In this document: piece after piece, positions 1 to 13,500 of the stretch
How positions within the stretch are numbered: the first letter of the stretch is position 1
Layout: each line of letters begins with the position of its first letter
Assembly (NCBI RefSeq): GCF_000237925.1
Contig: NC_031500.1
Coordinates: 19,183,753-19,247,752, forward strand
Source of the DNA: Schistosoma mansoni
Lineage: Eukaryota; Platyhelminthes; Trematoda; Strigeidida; Schistosomatidae
Direction: 5' to 3'
Length of the DNA stretch: 64,000 nt
Notes under the pieces: model-generated
Told to the model about the DNA's origin: nothing
The model's database searches: none
What the model saw: only the letters and a program-made list of their open reading frames with translations
Position numbers and translations under genes: made by a program

Positions 1-290
1 GATGGACGAAAACATAGGCGGTGACCATCAAATATAATTTAATACAACACTACAAAATATCTTGGTAAAATCTGAGAACCATACAGTAAATACTTCATTT
101 GTAAAATATCCATCAATTGTCTAAGACTTTGTTGTCCCTTCGTTTCCATACCAATCACTCTTTTCTTTGATCTTCTTAACCTTCTGCCTCCAGACATTTC
201 ACTTTTGATTGATGATACATAATACTTATATCTATGGACATCAGTAGTACACACCACAATATGGCTAAACATCAAATTCATCTGTCTGTT
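1..290 (-). repeat. Family E dispersed repeat
   Basis: Copy of a repeat found at seven places in the window. Its plus form starts near GATATAAGTAGTATGTATCA and ends near a GACGAAAACATAGG-like motif. This copy keeps a reading frame ([12 protein letters not shown] then [20 protein letters not shown]) shared with the copy at 4677. The class of the element is not recognised. Confidence 0.6.
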
Positions 291-1496
291 TAAACTTACT
301 CTTCAGTATACTCTGGAAATTTTACTTTAGTTAGGAAGTAAAAAGGTCAACGCTAAACTATTTTTTTCATCATTATAGTTAATGAGTTCGTAAACAGAAA
401 TAGGGAACTATAAACCATCTTGAACGTTATATATTATAATTAAGATACGTTATTGAAGGAGGTTGATAATGCAGTTAATTTAGTTTGAATACAATCCGCC
501 AAGTCTAATAATAACTATAAGTCCATCGAATTCCACCTTAAAAGTCTCTAGACCCTTTTGTCAAACTTTTCAATGTGTTATCATTTTGTTACCTTTACTT
601 AACTACCTGATGAGAATGAATGAATTATGGATCCAATCTAACTTCGTATATTTTCCGTTAACTGGTCACTTTAGTAGTAGTGGCATTCATTTACATGTAC
701 ATTAAACGATCTGAGAGATAGTTATTGCTGCCTACTCAGTTTGATTAACTGTAGATCAATTTTCATATAAGCCATCAAAAACCATAAGCAAGTCAATAGA
801 CAGATCTATACGCAATGCTTGACTAATGTAAAATCTGTAAGGCTAGTGAATTGTCACTCAGCCCTAGCCAACTCATCCAGAAGTGGGGTCACTGAATATC
901 GAACACATCACCAATCCTGTCAAAGTCAAAGACAACCAATGCGCATCAGTTTATCGTATGCCATGGACTAGCCCATGCAGTGGTGGTCTCTGTACTCATT
1001 CTTACTAATATATTTCCGTAATAACGTCCTTTGTGTTATATGGTCTTCAAAGCAGGCAATAGTACATTGATACGTCGAAGAGGTAACCCACATTAGGTTT
1101 TGACCTCGACGTGTGACTTCGAAGTTAGCTGGTTCATCACACCATACCCGTTTAACTCGAGTATACTCCCAATCATTGGACAGAGATCATCAGTGTTGAT
1201 GATCTACAAATGATTTGTCAGTTTAAAAGGTAAAATAATTTATCTCAGTATGTGATCATATGAAATTCTACGTCTCCCACGAAATCTATTAATATAGTGG
1301 TAGAGTGGTAACAGTTGTAGAACTGAACAAAGCAGATTACCCTAAAATAATCATTTCATTTAAATTACAGACTAGACATCAGTAATCACTCAGAACCTAA
1401 GCTTGATTAAATTCAATAAATGAGTCAATCACAGCTAAACAACCACATGGTGGAGAAGATTTGTAGCTCATACATACAAAAATAAATAATATTTAC
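285..1496. other. No gene seen (downstream of PHACTR exon 8)
   Basis: AT-rich sequence expected to be the last intron of the PHACTR gene. No exon, RNA gene or clear repeat recognised; 840-1200 is slightly GC-richer and unassigned. Confidence 0.5.
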
Positions 1497-1573
1497 CTGG
1501 TGAATTGTCGACTGTCTTGATGTACATCCATTTCAGCCATTTTGTAATCGTTTAACTCCCTACGAATCTGTGC
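1497..1573 (-). CDS. PHACTR exon 8 (C-terminal helix)
   Basis: A 77-base exon, acceptor ATCCCAATTAG and donor GTAAAT, phase 0 to 2. It encodes [20 protein letters not shown] and SRQFT, then two bases of the next codon. It matches the family ending AxIRKELNxFKxxEMxVHxxSRxxTRFHRP. The terminal exon should carry only about five codons and the stop; no good candidate was seen in 1-1496, so it probably lies left of the window. Confidence 0.88.
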
Positions 1574-4500
1574 CTAATTGGGATTTATTTGATAAAAACA
1601 TTTTATCAAAAAAAGGTTTTGTAAAGATTTTAGTAAGTTAATAGTTGAATTCATGAGTCAATTAAAGCTAGACCACCATGTAAATCCTGGAAGCACTGGA
1701 CGGTCGTTTCGTCTTAGTGTATTAGACAAGAACATGGGTGGGGACAATCGAATGTAATTAAGTACAAATTACAAACTATCTCACTAAATTCTGATAACCA
1801 TACAATGAACAGTTAATTCGCAAAATGACAATCAGTTGTCTCAATCTTAACTGTTCCTTCTGTAAATATCAGTCCGTCTTCTCTGATTATTATTGCTCAT
1901 ACATTATCGTTCCTTATCGATCATCTGCCAAAAGACATTCTATATCTGACCATCACGATACACAACTAATATGGATATAAGTAGACCACACTAAACTCTT
2001 CCCCCCTTTAAAGCATTCGTTCATGCGGTGGTTCTGCTCGCCGTTCGCACCTTTTTCTTGTACTGCAGTCTGTGTCAAGCTCTCCGTCAAAATGTCGAGT
2101 TTGAGGCGCGCTGACCTCCATAGCTCCGTCGAAATACCGGGGGCCGATATTTACCCAGCACCTGGGACGTTCAACACCCGTACTCCAACGGCCTACTGAG
2201 TCATCTACATCCGCTGTCCGCTCAGCTGCTGAGGAGTTTCATAATAAGATGAAATCTTCATCCAGTTCTTCCAAGTTTTACATAGTGGTCTAGTTCTAAT
2301 TGACTTATGAATTCAACTAATAAAAACATTTAAATTTTATCTACTAACCCCTTTTTATTGATTTTTTGTTTTAGAATGTTAATATAATATTTGTTGCTAG
2401 GTCTATTCTGTTGTTGTTGTTGTTGTTGGGCTATTCGACATACAATTCATATTACTTAGTAATGTTTTTACTAGTATACAGATACTAAGGAGTAAAAACG
2501 TGCTTTATTACTACAGCATCAATACTGCTTGAAGCAGTTAGATCCATTGCTTGAAATTTGGTTATTTGGATAAGAAGTCTTTATAAAAATGTGGATATCC
2601 TGACAATTATATGCAATTGCATACCATTTGTTAATGTGTGATTTTTAGAATGGTTTGATCATCGTTTATCTTAAAACAAAGGTGTAGTTTATGATTAATA
2701 TGGTTGACCCATCAAAAGAATACGTTCGATGCACTGCAAAACTTGCTTACTAGTAAAAAGAGATGAACCTGACACTGTAATGAACGAAAACTCAAGTGAG
2801 GATGACTAGATATATTAACATATGAGAATCATACATTGAATAATTTTTTTCTAAATTCCATCCTTTATCCTTCATATTATATATTATTCTTCCAGGTCAC
2901 AATACCTTTCTATTTCTGTTACTGTTTTCTCGTCAACTTGATCTTCTCAGCCTTCTTATACTGAAGTTTTCACTTCCTATTAGTGTTACACACTACTTAT
3001 ATCTGTCGACATAATTAGCATACACATTAAAATAGAAAATTAACAGTTGTAACAGTTATTTGGTTTGAAAAATTATAGTTTAGACTGATAATTTACTTAG
3101 ATTAATTCAGTCTATAGGTTCATTCGTCCGAGACAGAAACCATCCATAAATAAGATCTAAATTCATGACGAATTTTCCAAATTCTTGGGAATCTTTATAA
3201 TTTGTATAACCTAATCATCGGGATAATGAAATAAGTACTGATGGTAGTAGTGAATGGTGATTCTAGTTTATCAAATTAAATGCAACTTAAAATGTTGGAC
3301 CACTAAGTTTTATCTGTTTTTTGAAGGGATCATTTTTCACAGTTGAAATCATGAGTCAATTGAAGCTAGACCACCATCGAAAACCTGGAAGCACTGGACG
3401 GCCGTTTCGTCCTATTATGGGACTCCTCAGCAGTGCGCGTCCACGATCCCGCACTCGCGAGATTCGAACCCAGGACCTACCAGTCTCGAGCCGAAGCCCT
3501 TAACTGATAGACCACTGAGCCGGTTGGTATCCAACGGTGTTAATGTCTAACTTCAACCAATCCACGATTTTTGAGCGACCGTTCACCAATTGTCTTCAGT
3601 GAGCTGATATCTCTACAACAGACCTGGTAGAACTCCACTGGCCACTGCTTCCCACTAGAACTCAAGGAAATATCTCTTGAAGTCAGTCACTAGTGAGCAT
3701 ATGATTATAGATCAGAGGGGGTTTTGTGGAGAATTTAGTATTTTCACAGTTGAAATCATGAGTCAATTGAAGCTCATCATTTTTCACACAAAACTTAAAG
3801 TTTATGAATTTCATAAGGCTCTATGGACAGTAATTGCTGTTTATAAGTCCGAAATGAAGGTCTTTTGGTTTCTGTATGCAATTTCTCAGCAGTAAACAAC
3901 CACGACCTTATCGGACATTGAACACAATACTTTCTGTCTCGGAGTACTAATGGTTGTTTAACTAAGGTCAGTGCGTTTCATAAACTATAAGTTATCTCTA
4001 CATGCTGTTAGGGTTGTAAGATGGCTAGAAGTAGCCAAATAAATACGAGTCATTAATTCATGAAGTTATTGACTTTTGAACTAGCTCTTATAGATTGATT
4101 TGGGCTACGGGATTGAGATCCGTACGATTTTTGTGATTATTAGTTTAAGAACTTGCTTCCTGTCGCTCAGAATTCTTCTTTGTGTTTTAAGTGTATTCAC
4201 TCTTTGTTTTTCCTTAGATCTGAAGTTTCCAAACTGTTTTAACGTTTAAATTCATTTAGTATTAATTGTTTGAATCTTCCCATCGACGTGTTAAGACTGC
4301 GACTGGTCAGTCTCTAATTGGCATATGTGCATACTGTGCGTATTACGTCGATATCGCCTAAATTCACAAGCATTGTAAGCAAAGATGGATAGTGGCTAGC
4401 AGTGAAATCCAGGATGCGCATTTCGTCCTATTTGGGACTCGTCAGCTGGATGTACCTGCATCTCAGAGTTGATGTTCACTCTGGGACTCGAACCCAGTAC

Positions 4501-7500
4501 CTTTCGCTTGAAACGCCATCGCTTTATCCACTCGGCCACTTTTTAACGTTTTACTCCTCGGATCCACATCGTTTCCTGAGTCATATTCTTAATATAAAAT
4601 CTTCTCAACAATAATCGTGGTGTGTGCTACTAATGTCGACAGATATAAGTAGTATGTATCATCAATAGAAAATGAAATGTCTGAAGGCAGAAGGTTAAGA
4701 AGATCAAAGAAAAGAGAGCGCGAACAAAGATTGATTGGTCTGGAAACGAAGGAGCAACAAAGTCTTAGACAGTTGATGGATATTTTGCAAATAAAGTATT
4801 TACTGTATGGTTTCCAGATTTTCTGGAGTTTGTGTTTTCAAATACAATCGATTGTTCTCACTTGTGTTTTCCTTCATTACACTACTTATACTACCCTAGC
4901 ATCTCTTTGTGCTAATATGGTATGTTAACGTGAACTAATCTATGTATGTGTTAAGTTTTACATTACGTACAGCTGACTATTGATAAGGTTTTATAGTAAA
5001 AGCATTACCTTATCTTTTGATGTTAATCTAATCCATGGTTTATCAGCACTTCGATCACATGGTTCCAATTCTTGTACTTCAACAAATTCAGAAAATCGTA
5101 ACATAAACATTTCTTGTGTCATACCTTCTGTATAGATAGTTGACTAAAAATTAAAAAAAGGAATAAGAATACAAAGGAGTGACTAGAAGTTAGTTAGTTA
5201 TTGGATGAATTTGTGCTTTGTTTGTATAATTATGATTTCATCAATATTTTGTGTATATTCGGTACTTTTGAGACAACTGACCGACTCATTCGAGGTAAAG
5301 ACCGGTGTTAGGCAAGGTTGCTTACTCTCACCCTTTCTCTTTCTCCTGGTGATCGACTGGATCATGAAGATGTCAATATTTGGAGGCAAACACGGGATAT
5401 AGTGGACAGCTAGGATGCAGCTGGACGATTTAGACTTTGCCGATGATCTGGCTCTTCTATCACACACGCAACAACAAATGCAGGAGACGACCAATTACAG
5501 GTGTTTATTAACAGTTGTCTAGGCAAGATACTTCGGATCCGTTGACCAGACACTATCAGCAACAACCTACTGCGGGAGACAACAAACCATATTCCAGCGG
5601 AGAAAGAAATCAGGAAGGAGCGCAGGAAGTAGATAGGACAAACATTGAGGAAATCACACAACAGCGTCACAAGACAAATCCTCACATGGAATTTTGAACG
5701 TCAAAGGTAAAGAGTAAGACCAAAGAACACATTACGCCAAGAAATGGAGACAGACATGAGAAGAATGAACAAAAACTGGATAGAACTAGAAAGGAGGGCC
5801 CAGGATAGAGTGGGTTGGAGAATGCTGGTCGGCCGCCTATGCTCCATCGGGAGTAACAGGCGTAAGTAAGTGTTACTTATGACCAGAGATGACTAGATTG
5901 ATAGCTGAAGGTTAGAGAGATTTTAGAGATATCATTCATGTATCATGTCGAGTGTTGTCTACAATCTGATACTGAAACATGGTATACACTGCGCAATAAT
6001 CTCCTAACTGACTACTTGAGCGAGAAAATAAGAGTGAGAAAGAAAGTTCTTTGGACTATCAGATAAAATTTACATATATACCACTCTCATCCTTAGAAAA
6101 ATTGACTCATTTCTTAGCCAATGAAATATACTTGTCCTTTAGGTCATTTCGATAGCCATCAGTTAAGCTTCCTGTTATGCTAGTTCTGATTAGCTCTCCA
6201 CAGAGTTAATTGAATAATAATAACGAGAAAGTATAGAGGCTATTGAACATGTCATTCAATAACTGTTCTCTTAATAATCTCCATAGAGTTTCATACCACT
6301 TTTTAATTATTACAGCCATTTCGTTAAATATTTGACAGCAATACACTACTATCTTTTTTTATGGATTTCCTCTCCACAGAAACTATACATGCTAACCCTT
6401 CTCTTTGTTCACATTAATATTATTCATTACGAGTCTAATGTTGAATAACATTCATCTAGCCAATATTTAATTGCATTATAAACCCACTTGTATAGTTGAC
6501 TTTAGTAAAATTACTTCCTTACGCCTGTTACCCCTCGTGGACGAGCATACGCAGCTCACCAGCATTCTCCATCCAACGCTGTCCTAGACAGTACTTTCCA
6601 GTCACTATTCATTTTTTTTATATCTGCTTCCATTTTCCGGCGTAATATGTTCTTTGACCTTCCTCTTTCCCGCTTCCCTTGCGGATTCCCAGTTGGGGCT
6701 TGCCTCATGATGCACTTCGGTCATTTCCTTAATGTATGTCCGATCCCCTTATAACGTCTTTTCCTAATTTCCTCTTCAGCTGGAAGCTAGATTTTTCTCT
6801 CGCACAGAAGGCTGTTGCTGATAGTATCGGGCCAGTGAATGTTGAGTATTTTGTGTAGACAACTGTTTATAAATAGTTGTACCTTCTTGACGATGGTTTT
6901 AGTAGTTCTCTACGTTTCAGCTCCATACAGTAAAACTGACTGTCTTCACGTTCGTATTGAAGATTGTGACTTTGAAATTAGTTAACAGTTGTTAAAGAGT
7001 GAAATTTCTTTGTTTCATTGATATAAATTACATAGAGAGAATAAAATAAATTAAGTTAACTAATCAATAAACGTACAGTTCTTGTAAGCTCTTTCAATAA
7101 CTCCTTTCTTCTTAACCATTTAGCTTCTTCTGAAGTATCTAGGAACGAAGTTTAAGAATATATATGTGTATAACACTTTATTAATTCAATGGTGTATTCG
7201 TTTAAGCCATGAATTATGTTTTCTTATATCAGATCCACTACCTTTTGTGTGAGCGTTGGTATACCATCCGGGTGTCCGAACTAAAGCAAGTGGTTTCCTT
7301 AGGGAGCCACTCCTCGAATCTCTAATCTAAAGATCTAATCCACAAGGCAATGGAGCAATGTTAGGAGATGTAGGCACATGGTAGCTAGTGACCAACAGTT
7401 GGTTCTTACACCATTTGTTCCTTTTGGATCCTGGAGCCCATGTATACCATTGGTTTGGAATCAGGATTGTCAAACTTTTCTAGATGGATCCTCTATATCC

Positions 7501-10500
7501 ACCAACCCTGTTAAACCGTCAGACATTCAAAGTTCGTCCCTTCAGTTACGTCGACAACAGTGATGCCGCGAGAAGGCAGTGAGTAGGGCTTCTCTGGCAG
7601 TGGTTGTATGCACGTGGCCATGTAAGAGCACTTTGAAAGAGTTAGAGAGCTAACTCTCATTAAGGTGAATTAGGTTAATTCTTTTAGAAATATTGAATAT
7701 TCTACCTGATGAAACGTGTGGTTTAAAGTACTTTTTTCTTCTCTCGGACGTCTGTTACGATGATGCGTTAATACGTAAATAAAACTAATCACGTTATATT
7801 AGAGCCAGGCTTCAAGACCCAAAAGTGAAGAATCCGATTAACACTAAGGAATACTTTGCTTCCCACAATTACAAGCAGTCACACACTGTCAGTCCAGAGT
7901 AGAAATTAAAAATAAGAAGGAAAACCACATATTTAATAGTCCGTAGTATATGACTGTTTGATCAGTCTCAACGAATAATCATAATTTACCTTCATTACCA
8001 CATATCACTACCAACGAAATTGCATTTTGCGCCAATTATCAAAAAGACTGAATATTATGACTCAATTCGTTTGACTAGAGGCTTGTCGATGGTGATTATA
8101 GTATATAAGACTTAAATATTCAAAGCCATGTATAGAATGAATTGGATCTCACCTTTTACATAAGATGGATCCTATAGGATTGGAAGTCAATAATTGTATT
8201 CTTTGTGTAAGAAACAAGTGCTAAATGCTTCTGTTTCTCTTAATTGGTCACAGTAATTAATAATTATGAAAGCCAAGTAGACGATCTCAATAATTCTTAC
8301 TACCCATTTTTTGTTGTTTCTGGCGAGATTATAATTTATGGACGAGCCAATCAGAAGAGTTTGAGGAATTTTAAGGTTACGGCGCCAATTTTAGTACCTG
8401 ATACGATCGGTTCACAGTGGATTTTAGAGAAAAAGTAATAAATGAACGACTACAACAAATGGGACTACTAAGTAGTCCCTTTATTTGTGATTGTGGTAGT
8501 CAAATAACTTGTGGACCTCGTTCAGACTACCGTGATGATGTTGTCTTTCAATGTATTATGTGTAGGAGGAAGAAGTCTGCTATAATAGGATTTTTTACCT
8601 CGATCCAGACTGAGACTAAGACAAAGTAAGACAATTGTTGCGAACTGTATAATAAAAGTACCAGTAACACTGGCTGCAACCAGGTACTACAATATATACA
8701 GATAATTGATGACGAATAGATGCCTAAAAAGGCTTGGTTATTTTCATCTTGTTATCCACAAGCAGTATTTTGTGGACCCAACAACCAAAATTCTCACAAA
8801 CAATATTGATTCTATATGGTCGAGACTGGAAGAGCTGATAATCATACTATAATCAACAAGATGAAGATTGTTCATCTATACATGACTATTGAGCGTTTCT
8901 TTTCAATTCATTAACTTCAACCTATGGATGAAAGTTAAGTTTTATAGATCAGAAGGGGTTTCGTGAAGATTTCAATACTTTCATAGTTGAAAGCGTGAGT
9001 CAATTGAAGCAGGACCACCATGGAAAACCTGGAAGCACTGGACGGCCATTTCGTCCTATTATTGGGACTCCTCAGCAGTGCGCATCAACGATCCCGTACT
9101 CGTGAGGTTCGAACCCAGAACCTACCAGTCTTGCGCCAGAGCACTTAACTGATAGACCACTGAGCCGGTTGGCATCCAACGGTGTTAATGTCTAACTTCA
9201 ACCAATCCACGATTTCGAGCAACCGTTCACCAATTGTCTGAGACTGGTAGTTCCTGGGTTCGAATCTCGCGAGTGCGGGATCGTGGATGCGCACTGCCAC
9301 TGAGGAGTCCCATAATAGGACGAAACAGTCGTCCAGTGCTTCCAGGTTTTCCATGGTTGTCTAGCTTCAATTGACTCATGATTTCAACTATGAAAGTTAA
9401 TTTGTTTGAAAATGTCATTTTCCTAATCATATTAAAGACTGAATAAATTTAAGAACTGAATTTAACCTAAAAATAAATAAATAGTACCAATATTGTTTAT
9501 CTTACCTGGACTTTCATTGCTTCCAATCAATAATTCACAGAAATTTCTTTGAGGTAACCATCTTGTTAATAAATGCCCAACTGGACCATAACCACTAGCA
9601 CATAAAGAAGGTGAAAGTACTTCAGTTATCAAAGGTTTAGGTGAGTATTCATCTCTTATTGAGTTGGACAAAGAATCGATACTATTTTCATCGATTTCAC
9701 AATCATCATCATTATCAGTCGTATTTTCTTCTTCTTCTTCTTCTTCTTCCTCTACAAAGTCCGTCCTTATATTTGTTGAATCACCATAACAATGTTTACC
9801 GTCTTTCATACTTTCAATAAGATCAGAAAGTGGATGATCCCTTTCATGACGTATATCATGTGCTTTGTTTGTTTCAAGATAACATTCCATACTATCACGT
9901 CTCAAAAGCTATGATGACATTACAAGATAAAGAGACATATTTAAATTTTAATGCATTAAAATAGAAACTTTTTTAGAAAGAGTTTTTGTGAAGATTGTAG
10001 TAGTTTTAATAGTTGAATTCATGAGTCGACTAAAGTTAGACCACCATGGAAAAACCTGGAAGCATTTGACAGCCATTTCGTTCTAGTATGAGACTCCAAG
10101 GTGGTCTACCTTTAATCTACTCATGAATTGAACTGATAAAAGAAACTTTTCACAATTGATTGATCACTGGGTGGTGATCAATGTCATGCGTGTCAAGTCC
10201 TTCTTAGTGCTGATCTAATGCTATCGATCAAGTTGCAATATGACCACTAGTCTAAGTGGCCAAAAAAACGTTTTGTGAGATTTGAAAACCAAATAGAATT
10301 CATTATGAAGAACCAAATTAATTTTTATTTACAAAGGTTGATAAATGTAAAGTTAAACGTGTAAAATTAAAGTCAGAATACACACTTTCTAGACACTTCT
10401 AGGTATGAACTTGTTAGGTTCCATAAAATATGGAATGGCTTATGTATCTATAATCAGTTCATAAATACACAACATAAGCTAATTAAGATCGTAGGACTTG

Positions 10501-13500
10501 AACTAGTTAGAAACCAAACAGCTCAGTTAGTTTCTTTCCGAATGAATAAGTAGTGTATTAATGACGGCAATCCAAATATGTTGAGTACAGTGTCCCATGG
10601 ATATTTTAGTAACTTCTTATTTGGCTACTTATGAGTAGTTCAAAACATTTTGTTTCTTTTTTTGCCAGAGTCAGACAACTCATTCATAGCAATTGTCAAA
10701 CATTGTGTTCAGTATGAAATTAACAGGAAATAACTACTGTAATTCCATGATACTTCAGCCAAATATTTTCAATTCTTTCCTGTTTAGTTCTAATTTTTCA
10801 CACTAATGTCAACAAATTACTTGTTGATCAGAAGGGGTTTTGTGGAGAATTAAGTATTTTCATAGTTGAAATCATGAGTCTAGTGGGAAGCAGTGACCAG
10901 TGGAGTTCTACCAAGTCTGTTATAGAGATATCAACTCACTGAAGACAATTAGTGAACGGTTACTCAAACATCGTGGATTGGATGAAGTTAGACATTAACA
11001 ATGTTAGATGCCGGCTCAGTGGTCTATCGGTTTGAAAATGCATGAACAATAATAGGTGGAGACGATGAACTGATATCAACAGAAGGAACGGTCAAGATTG
11101 AGTCAATTGATTGACAGTCTGCAAATTAACTATTTACTCTATGACCTCATGTAGTATTGTTTGTTTGAACCTTCCCATCGACGCTTAGCGCTGCAACTGG
11201 TCGGTCTCTAATCGGCATATGTGCATACTGTGCGTATTGCCTCAATATAGCCTTAATTCACAAGCATTGTAAGCAAAGATGGATAGTGGCTAGCGATGGC
11301 GTTTGAAGCCAACGGTAATGGGCTCGAGTCCCAGGGTGAACATCAACTCTGTGATGCAGCTACATCCAGCTGACGAGTCCCAAGTTGGACAAAACGCGCG
11401 TCAAACTTGATTCCATTGCTAGTCTCTATCCATCTTTGCTTACAATGTTTGTGATTTCATGCAATATCGAGGCAGTTTGCATAGGATGCACATATGTAGT
11501 CCAATATAACAATGAGAATATACAAGTAAAAACAAGAACAAATGAATTCAATTTCGTACTTTTGAATGAAATCTTGGGGTTGATGACTTTGAATCTTCAA
11601 CTATATGTTCATTTTCTTCATCATCATTATCATCTTCTTTTATATCATTATTAATGATTATATCATCATTCATTTGATGATCAGGTGATAGATTCACTTC
11701 ATTTGAAGTCACCATGAAACCTTCATGATCTTCTAAATCTTCTTGATTATCTTTATGTTTTATAGAATAATCCAAATAGTTTTTATTTAATCCATTTGAT
11801 CGTTTGAATTCAGGTGAATATTGACTATATTCAATTTTAAGTTCAGATGATATTTTACTATTTGAATTAGAATAATCCAATTTATTTGGTAACCATTCAG
11901 TATAATCTGTTTTACTTATTGGTTTAATATTCATGATTGTATTGGATAGATCTGATGAATGTAAATGTACTAAGTGTCTCATTTCATCTTCTAGTATTAG
12001 TGGTGTTAATGAAAATGAATCAGAATTTAAAGGATTTAGTGATCGGACAACTTGTTCATGTTCATTTATTGATCGATGAACACTAAATGATTATAATAAA
12101 AAGATAAGAAGAAAACAAGGTTTTAAACATTGAAACAAACTTAAAACAGTGTGTTTATTCAAAAAAAATATTTTTGTAGGTAGATCCAGCTGATGAGTCT
12201 TAAATAAGACGAAACACATGTCTTGGATTCCAGTGCTAGCTACTATCTGTCATTGTTTAAAAACAACTTTATGAAAGTTAGTTAGATATTATTACACTTA
12301 TCAAGACAATTCTTGTTAGTGTAGATATACGTAATACATCATTAATTCTATTGTGTTAACATTCACAAACTTTATACTCATTAGTTATTCCATCCAATCA
12401 CTGCTAGAGGAACATTATAGAATGTCGACGTGTAGCTTCCCTATTGAATGAATGAGAAAGACCCCCCATGTACCTATTGGCTGTCCGAAATGTTGATTTG
12501 CTTTCAGCCAAAAACTATAAATACATGAGGTTTTTCTACTATATTTGACACTGTTGGGAAATACATTCCTATTTACTAATCTTCTGTCTTTTCCCTTGAG
12601 ACGTTGCTGGTTCGATCATTCAAGTAGTCTAGTAGTACGCGGCATAACAAGAATCAAAGCTCTAGATATAACAATAATATTTTCATAATGCAAAATACGG
12701 TATTGAAAGTAAACTATGATTAGTCATCAAGTATGGGCAAACAGGCACTTAGTCTATTGACCATTAAATATATGATCTCTTTTCTTCTTATAGATTTCTA
12801 CTCTGTACTCACTGATTGTGACAACTTGTAATTGTGTGGAATAAAGTATTGTTCAATGTAAATCTGGTTCTCTACTCTGGGTCATAAATCCTGAATCTGA
12901 TATAACGTGATTAGTGTCATTATCGTATTACGTATAATTTTAATACACCTAAGAGTGAGAAAATATTTTCAACTATCCGTTATATCATTATGTTTCAATG
13001 TCTAAGTAATTCAGCAACAGCGTTTTATGGGAAAGAACAAACGAGCTTCCAGCTGAAGAGGAAATTAGAAAAAAACGTTGGAAGTGGATCGGACATACAT
13101 TGAGGAAATCATCAAACTACATCACGAGGCAATCCCTAACTTGGAATCTGGAATTGAAGCGGAAAAGTGGAAGGCTAAAGAACATATTATGCCGGGAAAT
13201 AGAAGCAGATATAAAAAGGATGAATGTAAACTGGAAAGAACTGGAAAGGATTGCCCAGGACAGAGTTGGATGGAGAATGCTGGTTAGCGGCCTATGCTCC
13301 TCGACGAGGGGTAACAGGCGTAAGTAAGTAGTCTAAGTAATTAGAATATTTAAGGAACAGAATCATTGTGAATACAATATAGATTCAACGATCTATGCAA
13401 AGCATAGTTTTTTCATTTTTATTGTTTCAAAAATATTTTTTGACAGAAACGTTTGGGATAAGATATCGATCTCTACATATAGGAAAGTTCTGTTCAAATA

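Larger units (their letters stand above)
8940..9395. repeat. Family B head-to-head pair (foldback)
   Basis: A minus unit (8940-9240: arm, hammerhead, tRNA-like block, inner segment) is joined to a plus unit (9240-9395: tRNA-like 3' half, hammerhead, arm), so the outer arms are inverted repeats of about 130 bases. Confidence 0.8.

Noticed and set aside
1-1496. Final PHACTR exon coding Phe-His-Arg-Pro-stop
   Set aside because: Searched by eye on the minus strand; no AG-bounded match found, so it is not annotated.
5124-5143. Alternative acceptor for PHACTR exon 7 after CTATCTATACAG
   Set aside because: It would match exon 5 directly, but exon 6 (7077-7138) gives a better acceptor and resolves the phases.
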